Part shown: piece by piece, positions 24,430-34,600 of the stretch
Layout of the letters: each line of letters begins with the position of its first letter
How positions within the stretch are numbered: the stretch's first letter is position 1
Assembly: GCA_029168955.1 (NCBI GenBank)
Contig: JAPDOI010001838.1
Location: 1 to 64,000 of the forward strand
Length of the DNA stretch: 64,000 nucleotides
Reading direction: 5' to 3'
Source: Aplectana chamaeleonis
Taxonomy: Eukaryota > Nematoda > Chromadorea > Rhabditida > Cosmocercidae
The notes under the pieces: model-generated
What the model was told of the DNA's origin: nothing
The model's database searches: none
The model's input: the letters and a program-made list of their open reading frames with translations, nothing else
Position numbers and translations under genes: made by a program

Positions 24430-25545
24430 AATCGCTGCGATGAAAAACAGCAGCGATACAGTCAAAACTAGGCTTCAGGCACTCGGGGGGACGGCCCGCC
24501 ACACTTTTGAGGCCGAAACGGCCACCCCCCCAACCTTGAGAGAGTCATTCGGCCATCCGCGCCCGTTCTGGACCGCGACGCGTCTACGCACATCGGCAGT
24601 TACAGCCATCCGCGCCCCTACGCAGTTGCTCAGGATCCTCAACATGTTTAGACAAAAGTATTGACAAAGTTGCTGGTATAACAGGCTCCTGATCTCACCG
24701 TATGCCTCAGTCGGCTCTTCGGAGCCGGACCTGGAAGGTGGCCTCGAGTCACTTCCCAGAACATCCACGGGATGCCGGAGGATAATTTTTCTCGACGAGG
24801 GAAGAGGGCTCCCCAAGGCTCGGGGGGGGGGTGGTACCCAACGGGGGGCCATCTCCCCACGGTCCAAGGTGGGGTGCACCCCACTGCGGACCGTGGCGGT
24901 GGGGTCACCCCCTCCCCTCCGTAGGGATCCCAACAGGGGTGATCCTTGTAGTCTGTCCCCATGTCCCCTGTGCGAATCCGGAAACGCCGAAAATGGACAT
25001 GGACAGTTTTGAGCCGCTTATGGACAAATTTTGGACCGCTCGGGGGCCGGGGGCCGACAGATTTTACCGGAGGACACCGATCCGCGCACCTTTCGACATC
25101 GATGCGCTGATCGGAGGCGCGGCTCGGCGGCCAATGGTGCGGCGGCCGTAGCCCCCGAGGGCCTGAGATCCTGCCACCGCCGCGGACCACCCTGCCAGCG
25201 CCGCGGATCACCCTGAGAGCCGCCGCAGACCATCCTCTCCGACACAGTTATGGCCAGCCCCCCTTTTCTCGAGAGGTGCGTGAATGTCGCGGTCCACGGC
25301 AGAGAAACCCCCGTCTCGGTCTGGACAAGGGCGTAACCTTCGTCGTGGTCTGCTGTGAGGGACCACCCTCCCTTTGGACCATGGCGACAACCGCCCCACC
25401 CCCCAGCCGTGGGATCCCCTATCCCCCAGCGGTCAAAATAATGCTGGCCTCCGGAGAGGGACTCGAAGTCACCTTCCAGGGCCGGCATCTGAATGCCGAA
25501 TGAGGACTCGAGTGAGATGGGGCACCTTTTATACCGGCTGTGCAT
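24430..25545. other. GC-rich island, origin unknown
   Basis: About 1.1 kb is strikingly richer in G+C than the surrounding DNA, with runs such as GGGGGGGGG near 24826 and many CCGCGG and GGCGGC words. Several overlapping open frames exist on both strands (for example 24475-24933 and 25018-25545, minus). They are proline/arginine-rich low-complexity translations with no domain I recognise, and base composition alone would produce them. It could be a fragment of a GC-rich transposable element, a CpG-rich unit of another gene, or foreign DNA. Nothing in the sequence decides between these. Confidence 0.5.
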
Positions 25546-25829
25546 AAGATGAGCACATTAGGACGTGATCATTCGCTTTACCATGTTTCTTCATGTCTGC
25601 CACTGCAGCCGTGCCTGCGGTCAAGTGAGATGCGAGTGAGTGAAATCAGGAGGTGGTCAATTGCCGGTGCACCCGGATTGACACCCATCGAGAACAATCA
25701 GCGCGGCGGGTGGGCTGTTTGACCAACCCGCTATCAATTGTGCCGCGGATCAGCCGTCAAGCGCCATGGACCGTCCGGAGAGCTCATTTGCCGCAGCGGA
25801 CGGGCCTTGAGTTTCTCTGAGTATCAGCT

Positions 25830-26135
25830 ATTCGCCCTATTATGATTTACGGATCAGAGACGTGGGCTGCTCCGAAGACGCAGTTGAATTGCACGGAGAG
25901 GAAGCTTTTTAGACATTGGCTTATATATTTTTGGCTGCTTGTATGCCATAGCGAAGGTCTTTACAAGGAAATCGGTGCAGTACATCAAGGCTTAATACGA
26001 GGGAGGTGCCAGCATCTCCCGACGCCACATCAAGCAGCAATGGAAAGTCGATTCCGACTGTTCGGGCATATACTAAGAAAAACGCCAGATCTTCTTGTAC
26101 AACACGCTCTCAGAAAGCTTTCAAGTCCTGTCTGA
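25830..26135 (+). mobile_element. RTE-type retrotransposon, C-terminal coding fragment
   Basis: The frame from 25842 (MIYGSETWAAPKTQLNCTER) matches the region just after the reverse transcriptase fingers of nematode RTE elements: YGSETWA, then CTERKLFRHWL, and FRLFGHILRK followed by LVQHALR. Only about 100 codons are left. The catalytic reverse transcriptase core and endonuclease are absent, and the coding match fades after 26135. This is a degraded, 5'-truncated insertion. Bases 25546-25829 hold nothing recognisable. Confidence 0.78.
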
Positions 26136-27311
26136 TACGGACTGACCGCGGCAGGTGGGAGCCTATGAAGTCGTGTAATTCAAAGCCCCCCCCCCCTCCA
26201 CCGATTCTCATTCGCTCAATCGACACTTCTCGTGATGATAACCATGTAACACATTCTCTTCAAGTAATTTTCCGGGGCGATTGTCGGTTTTCCGTGTACC
26301 ATAGGCGGCGTTCAGGGTGCGCTCGCTGGGCTACGCGATTTTATAATCAGTTTACGTATCGCTCGAACGAAGCCGCATCGCGCCTTCGCCACGCCGTGAA
26401 TAGACGGGATACATCCAAAATGACGCGGAAATCACCTTCGCGCGACGTCATTCTCGTTGCCTTGCATTGCAACGGGACGCGATTGGGATCGCGGAAAAAC
26501 AAACTCGTTGCTGTTTTCCCAGTATTTTGCCATTGCTCAACTAAATCTGACAATGCAAGCCATAGAGTAAACATAGTTGGGCGGCGTTTATATGAACAAG
26601 CACGAAATCTGTTGCTAATGCTTCTGAAAAATATTTCTTGTTTACGCGAAACTGTTTACTTACGCAATTGGGTGTAGCCGTCGAGCTTCCGTTCAGCGTT
26701 TACACCTCAGCTCCTGCGCGATGCGATTTTCGCGTCGAACTGACCTGTGCCACTGCTTCACGCCGCCAAACATGAATTCCGCCGTAGGCTCCGTCCATAG
26801 CAGACGACCAGCGGCACAGCGTCAAGGCGTCGGAGCACCATGCGCCTGCGCTGAAACGCTGGCGCGTGACGCTCGACGGCTGGCGCAAGCAACGTGGCCG
26901 AGGACGGTTCGTGGTTAACGATGGTATCGATAATATTAGTGACAGCCGCTACTGCCGCTATGCCTCCATCGTCGGCGACAGGGCGCCTGCAGTGTTCGCT
27001 GTGGAGTCAGGTCAATAACGAATGCTAAAGATGCAAACCCGCAGCGTGACTTGGCTCTAGGTTTTCTGCTATGGACGGAACCTTAAAATGAAGTATTGGG
27101 GAACCATTGTAAGTTTTGCAGCCGTTTAAAGTAGTCCAAAGTCCCGCTCTGAATACTGGAAGAAATCTCCTGTAATTTGTCAATGGATCTCTCTGCAGTC
27201 CACAGCGAGGGAAGCGTCCTTCTTAGATGCGCTTTTTTGATTCAGAAATCGGCGATCGACATGTATGCAACTCTTGGTTTTCCACGGTTTTAGCTAACCT
27301 TTCTCTTTCAG
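26136..27311. other. Unassigned region upstream of the first visible DNAJC1 exon
   Basis: Should contain the 5' exon(s) of the DNAJC1-type gene if they are close, but I found none that supplies the missing first helix of the J domain in phase 0. The frames at 26006-26677 and 26700-26918 show no recognisable domain. A possible 90-nt exon at 26921-27010 is discussed under rejected items. Confidence 0.4.
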
Positions 27312-27413
27312 GATGCGTCAACGTCGGAAATCAAAAAGGCCTACCGTAGACTAAGTCTGGAATGGCATCCTGACAGGAATAGCGCGCCAGATGCTACTGA
27401 GAAGTTCAGACAG
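27312..27413 (+). CDS. DNAJC1: DNAJC1 exon: J-domain helices II-III with HPD
   Basis: 34 codons, phase 0 at both ends, between TTTCAG and GTAGAT. It encodes [16 protein letters not shown], then EWHPDRN and ATEKFRQ. HPD is the tripeptide required to activate Hsp70 ATPase. Splicing joins it to [10 protein letters not shown] at 31023. The first residue follows the position where family members have the FYxxLGV start of the domain, so at least one coding exon lies upstream. Confidence 0.92.
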
Positions 27414-28601
27414 GTAGATTTCATGAATGTTCTTTTCGTATTTTCCTTTTGTTTTTTTTTGTTATGACTTGTAGTCTCTGGGGGCATTTCTGAAGGGCTC
27501 TCGATTTTGATCATAACCAGCAGTGGGGCGGTGGCATATAGTGTAGCGCCACTGGAGTGCGTTCCAAGAACGCTCCCACAAGGGTTGAGCAGGGTTGCGA
27601 CTCGGCGCAACGGGGGGTCGTGGAATAATAGGAAAATTTGAAAAAAAAAATGGGAATCGGGGGGGGGGGGTCGTATGATTTCACCGGATTTTATTACAGA
27701 ATTGAACTTTTTCCAACTTTCTCACTCTCAGAAAGCTTAAGAAATTTTTCATCTCGGGAGGGGATCGTAAAAATATTGAAAATTTCGCAGAAATTTCGGT
27801 CAATGGGGAGGGGGTCATAGCTCCGCCAAAAATTGGCGCAACGGCCTGCTTAACCCTGGTTCCCACGACGCCGTGGGAGGAAAAACAACCTTCCCATGGA
27901 AAACTTTGCTTTCCATGCATGCGAATTATAACCGAAAATTGCTCCCACGTGGCCGTGGCTACGTTTCCATGGACGCGTTTTGCCATGGGAATGTTCTTGG
28001 AACGCACTTCTGGTGTTAAGGATGGTTTAAAAAAAAACCACCCCTTGCTGCTTGTTATAATCGAAATGGAAAACTTAGACGGGCCCCAGACCCTGACTCC
28101 ATAATTCGCAAGGAGAGTCCTTTCCGAAAACGAGTTTGCGGTACATATAGTCTACAGCAACGGAAGTAGGACCTGGTGAGGTTGCGGACTCGTCCTAACA
28201 TACGGTAGTTTGTTAGTGGTATCACTCATTTTTTCGAAACAGCTGTGATGGATCGGTGAGTCTGTGTTTTCACCAATATGACCATCCTCTGTGGAAGCAA
28301 TGAAAACAGGTCAAAATGTGAGAGTGGAAACAAAAACTCACCGACCAATCTCAGTTATTTCGAAAAAATGAGTGATAACACAATCAGACTACAGTACGTT
28401 AGGAAGAGTCTGCAACCTCATTATGTCCTTCTTCAATTGCTGTACACTATACATATATATAGAGCCTAGCTTGCTCGGATGAGTCCAGGTGGAGTAAGCA
28501 GCGGAGCGGTCGGTCATGGCAAAATATCACAGTGATAAGGAGGTTTTGACATAATAAGCCCGATAAACGATATTTCGACCGGCTCAAAATGAGGAAGCTA
28601 T

Positions 28602-28632
<31 letters not shown>

Positions 28633-31600
28633 TTTTACGTTGTCTAAGACAATCGTAGGAAAGAAAAGGGAAATAAAGAAGAATATCTCGAATGATCATC
28701 ACAAACAGCGACATGAAAACAACACGAAGACGAACAACTAGCAAGATTGCTCAATGCTCAAGGATTTTTGGAGCTATTAGGCGCTTGAAAGGTTCTAAAA
28801 ATGGTGCTGCGGGTAATCTCTTGCTTAATGCCAAAAACATTGACCCTGCCCTGATCGGGAAACAAGTGGCTCTGTATCGCGTTTTAGCCTTCCGGAAAGA
28901 AATCTTACATCGACCTCCTCTTGTGACAGACCTGGCAATACTAAAGAAGTGCTGGACCTCAACATCACATATTCCATTGAGAAGCTTATACACCATCATA
29001 GCATCAAACATTTTACGTCTTGATTCGAGAGTTGGTAGTCTAAGGAGAGAATTTCGGACATTAGATGAAGGTATGTTATTGTACTGAAAACCTTGAGTCC
29101 TGATGAAAAGTTTTCTAGTGGAGTTAGCTACTTTGAACCTTTTCAAGCTTCACCACATCTTTCCTTTTCGTTGGATTGAAAACGGTGCAACCGCATTCTG
29201 ACAAAGGTCGTATGTAGGTTTTATAGGCTTTGAGTAATATATTTTGATCTTCAGTAGAAAGCGCCTTCAATATTTGAAAGGTGCGAACAACGGCCTTCCT
29301 GTATATGTGCTCATAGTGAGGAGAAAAATCGAGCTTATCAGTGTAATGAAATCCCAGATCTCACTTTATCCACTATGTGGATAGGAATTGAGCCTAAAAC
29401 GTAAGACCCGTACATAGGAAAATTACCCAGTCTCAAATGTAAAGTTTTACTAGCTGACAGGGGAAGTTGCCAAGCAGCAGACCATCTCACCAGAATAGCA
29501 GATTGCATAGCCACCTTTCTTTGAGCTCTGGAAGTGTCACAGTAAATCTTGACGTCATCTGCAAACTGCTTGCATTTGACACCTTGCAGCTCTAGTAATG
29601 CTGGAACTTCTGCAGTGTAGATGTTAAACAGTATGGGGGATAAAACTCCTCCCTGGGGTACACCGCTTGTGGCCTGCATTGTTTCGGATAGAGTCATATT
29701 TACATTAACTTGGAAAGCTCTACCAATGAGAAATTGCTTTAGCCAGAGTAGAATTTTAGGATTGAAATTTAACGCGCCCATTTTGTGCAAAAGTTTTACG
29801 ATGTTAACTCTATCGAAAGCTTTTTCGAAATCAAAATATATCACGTCACATTGTCCACTGTCATCTAAAATCTCCGACCAGTCATTCAAGCACTCCAGTA
29901 GATTTGTTTCCACTGATCTGCCCTTCACAAAGCCGTGTTGATTTTTATGAATTACTGTATTTACACTTATACGATCTAAAATATGTTTTTTGATGAATTT
30001 CTCCAGAAGCCGGCAAAAAACCGACGTGAGACTGATGGGTCTGTAGTTCTTCGGATCTGTAGCTGGCTGCTTTTTCAATATCGGAGTAACACGCGAATGT
30101 TTCCATCTTCTTGGAATTTCGGCTAACAGTAACGATTGATTATAAATGTAGGACAGAGAACCAGCCAAAACATGAGCAGTGTTTTTGACAAAGTTGAAAG
30201 GTATTTGATCACGGGTAATTGAAAAAGAATCAGGCCATGTAATCAAATAACTATAAACTGAGAGAGTGTCTGATGATGGAACATCTGGCATAGGAATCGG
30301 CGCCGCAAAGTTAAGAGAGGGAATCTGAGAAGCTAGGCCATATATCTGCTATATCGTGCGGGTACAATCTTTACTGCTTGCCCCTCCTCTCTAATCTCGC
30401 AAAGGTGTAGCACCGGTTTCTCTTCACAACAATTCCGTTTGTGCTCCTAAATTCCATGGCTTGGAAAATGAAAAAAAAGGGGTAGAATTTGTGGTGATGG
30501 CCTGGTACGGCTTGGTACGGAGGCTGTTCTCAGCGCTTTGCTCAGACCAACGGTGGGATGCATGGCATCTAGATATGTCGGAATGGCCGTTCGTGCCTAG
30601 GCGATGGACTTGGAGATACTGTTTCCCAGCACGATTATCATCATGTTGCGTACTGCAACAGCAGTTGTCTGCAACCGAGGACACAGAAAGTGGAGTAGCG
30701 ACACTCACATGAACTGTGGCTCAAAATTCGTGACAAATGGGAGCGATTGGTGTTTAGAACGGCCCATCTCAGCGAAGGTACTGAATGATCGCGTCAGGCA
30801 GAAGCCGATCGATCAGGTCAGTAGGCCAAGTGATGCAGTTCAGAAGTCTTGAGAGGGCTGTGAAGTCCCCCCTGGCATGTGTTTCAGAAAATGGATCATA
30901 TGTTCAGGTTAGGTGCGCGATGAGGACTTTGTTAAATGTTGCCCTCGTTGCAGCTTTGTTCAGCTTCGCACGTTTCTGCATTGCGCCGTTTCCATTTTCA
31001 ATGTAATAAAGGTATTTATTAGATCGTGTCCATTTACGAAGCCTTGAAATCTGCCGAGTTGAGAGAGAAGTATGACAATGTGTTGGAGTTTGGTCTACCG
31101 GATTGGAGACAGCCCATCTACTATTACAGGTACCTTGACATTCTGCCTTGTTTTGCCCTTGTCTCACTTTTTTTGTTGCAGAAAAATGCGAAAGCTTGCG
31201 TGGTATGAAGCTATATTAGTGCTAATTGGAGTGTCAACTGTTGCACATTATTTCATGATGTGGGCTGCATACTATGAAAAATATCTAGTATTGTCACAGG
31301 TAATGAAAAGTTCCTAGTTGTCTATATCAAAGCTGCAGTGAAGTGTACAGTCAGGCTATGTCAATTTCAGAATCTTCGAAAGTCCCGGAAGCGTGACAAG
31401 AAGGGAGAGACTGAGGGCTCAATGACACAAATACAGGAGGCCTTGGAGGTTTATCGCCCACAGTTCTATGGACTTTTGCCATTTCTTATCGCCAAGGGTT
31501 CATGGAGTATTTTCATAGTCAGTCTTCCGTTTGCAAAACTGTAGTTCGTTCTTGTGCCATGCATGTTCGATCACCACACGGAGGCTGATTCACGATTTGT

Positions 31601-34600
31601 TACAGTCGTTGGTTGCCGAGGTGCAGGAACGGATGACACGAGAAGAGCCTGTTGAAGAGGTGGCTTTGATTATGAATCTCACTTCTACTCAGACTTGATT
31701 TCCGTGTTGCTTTGTCACCTTTCATCTTTATCTTTTCTCTTTCATGCTTCTTCATGGCTACTATCCTTCTAAGGCAGCGTCTGCGCCAGGGGTGTGCGAA
31801 AATTCTGGAAACCGAGAAAAACAACCTCAGATATGTTTTCTCTCGTTGGGGGAAAACTATAGTTTGGGTTTGGAATCTAGCGATCAACCGGGGCAGAATT
31901 TTCGGCATAAATTCGCATAATGAGGAGTCGAAGGGAATTTTCGCACCCACTTCATAACTTTGCCCAACTGAGATTCCAACTTTTTTGGGAAGTCCGGGGA
32001 AACGCTTTGCATGACGAGTCTGCACTATCATGGTAACAGAAGATAATACTGAAATCAACTCTCATGGAACGGAATGAAACTGATGATGGTTTAATGATGA
32101 AAATGATGAAAAAGTTGTTAAGGCCGTCGCCGCCATAGTGGAGCGGGTGTCACTCGCGTGGGCGTCGAGGAGTATGAATAGCGCCTTAGAAGTATAGATT
32201 GAAGGTGATGTGTAGACACCTTGATTGGTCGAATGAGGTCGCTTCATTGGTCAGATACTTATGGTCAGATGAAACCGACAGCAGCTTAGGCTTTTTGGTA
32301 TGGGTTGCATCAAAACGAATTTCTCATGGTTCCTTCGCGTGCTTTCGCTGACTAGGTTAGAGACAGCGAAAGAGCGGGGGGCAGACGGAGAGCATCGCTC
32401 GCACAATCATGCGCGATGAGTGATAAAGATTTTGTTTTTCATTTAGTGGATATCCTTTCATCCGACGCGCTACAGCGGCAGTGCGTATTGATCATATTGA
32501 TTTATTATTCCCGCATAAAAATCAATAATATTGATTTATACCGACTAGGCACGGCTACGCATAAATATCATTGCGCAGTTTCGGCATTGGACACTGGGCG
32601 AAAATGACGAGCTGAAGGATATAGTAGTGGAGGTAACCGCGAAGCATATGGCTTCAGACCGCTCAGCAGCCTGCGTCGTGTGTGCCCACTAGGAATCTGT
32701 CGATCGATCGGCGCACGTCACAGGCGCGCGAACTGCTGAGTGGTGTTTGCAGCCGTATGTTTCGCGGCTACCTCCACCATAACAAATTAACCTCAATATC
32801 CGCGGAACCACAAATCAGACCGAAAATTTTTCAAATTTCTGTATTTTCCGCATTTTCGATGTTGATTTCTCGCCAAAAAGGAACAAATACGAAAAAAAAC
32901 CGAAAGACGAAAAATGCACTCTCCTGGTTCGCGGAAAAAAAACATAGTTGCCTTTTCTTCCCAATCCCATGTTTGAAGCAAGTGGATGTAATTGGCAAAG
33001 TTCGAGATCTCAATGTTGCGTATCCATAGCACTATAGCTTTGTGAAAGCTGCTCTGCGGTCTGTGAAGGCGTTCTCCTTGTTTACATCTGGAACGAGGAA
33101 CAGAAGGACCACGTCATTCCTTTTTTGAATTTTTTGATAATAGTAAGGCGAAAAGAATTCTTCATTTCAGGAAGTCCGGATGCAAAACAATTCCCGCCTA
33201 AATTTCCGTTGTTTTGTGTATTACACCAAAGACGTCCAGATAGGCGTAAGGGACCTAAAGTTGAAAGCTCCGGGGTCTTTGAGAGTTTCACATTGAATGG
33301 TGAGAGTTTTATGTGTCCGGTTATATGTAACAACCTCGCACGCTTACCTGTGCAAAATAGTAAAAAAAATCGGATGCGGTTTTCGCGCATATACCGCTTT
33401 CAAAGGCAACGTTCACGATGATCATCTTCGTTGACTTTCCACAGTGAAATGATGGGCGAGAAGGATCCTAGGCTCCCAGTGTCGAAAGAACGGTAGAAAA
33501 CAAGCCAGGAGCGGCAAAATAACGGCAGCAAACAAGCGTTTTGGTGTCCCAGACGCGCCTGGTGCCCCAGATCCGCCCCCTCGGAATGAACAAATGAAGA
33601 CTCAGATTACAGGAATGATCAAGTCAAGGAAGTGCTGATAAGTGAGCTGATCGCTTCGTTGCACTGATAGGTATCATCCTTCTAGCGGTCAATTCCTCCA
33701 CGCTCAAAAATCAACGTAAACAAGAGAGGGCCTATTTTTGCTCAAAAACGCGTCTTTCGTGTCCTTTTTAAGCATGCCTTGCTATATAGGGCACCAGACC
33801 TTCCGTAAACCGTGGAGATGTCGGAAGTGAAAATTATCGTAAACACTGCCTTTGAGGTAAATTTTCGGCTGACTTGTGATATTCACAATATCTGTCCCTC
33901 CGAGAGGCTATCTCAGATATAGATTGTCGGATTCATGATACTTCTAAAAACATGCATAGGCTGAAGGATGTTGTGAAAGTTTGGGGTAGGGTATCGAAAA
34001 AAAGTTGTCACCAGTGTTCCACACCCATAATGGCCCACGGCGTTTTTCCTAGTTATAAATGTGACACCAAGTCCTTGTATTTTTTGCAGTTCTATTAATT
34101 TAATTTCCCATTCCCCCATCTTTCAAGGAGGAAGTGCCCGAGGTAAGAAGACCAGCCCCGACTCCCCGTGCTCCGGAATTCAAGTATGAAGTCGCCACGG
34201 ATCTTAAAGCGGTTAGCACCAACAATCCTGAGCTTTCCCTCAAGTATTTGAGTGAAGCTGAAGAGTCAAGCAAAAGTTAGTTTAATATCACATTGACTTG
34301 TTACTGTGAATAAGGTGAGTTGCTCACTTAGTGCACTAATTTTTAGAACATAGCGGTGCTGCTTGGACTAGTGAGGAATTGTACCAGTTGGTTCGGCTGA
34401 CCACAGAAAAGTTCCCTCCAGGTATCACAATTTCTATTTAGTATCACACAATACCCATATTTGTTTGGGAAACCTTCCTAGTTTGTGGATTGTTTCCGGC
34501 ACACCGAACCGATGGGAATGTATGGCCCGGGTACTCAATCGGAGTGCTCAAGACATTACCGCAATGGCTGCGAAGCTGAAGCAGATGAAACAGGCAAGTG

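Noticed and set aside
24475..25545. Open frames of 150-187 codons in the GC-rich block
   Set aside because: Overlapping frames on both strands with low-complexity Pro/Arg/Gly content, as expected from base composition. No domain recognised.
26921..27010. Possible first coding exon of the DNAJC1 gene: ATG, hydrophobic start (MVSIILVTAATAA), 30 codons, ends in phase 0 before GTCAAT
   Set aside because: It lacks the FYxxLGV segment that must precede DASTSEI, and its donor is weak. Kept only as something to test with transcripts.
27255..27295. String IDMYATLGF just upstream of the J-domain exon, similar to the start of a J domain
   Set aside because: The available GT donors leave phase 1 or 2, while the next exon starts in phase 0, so it cannot be joined without a frameshift.
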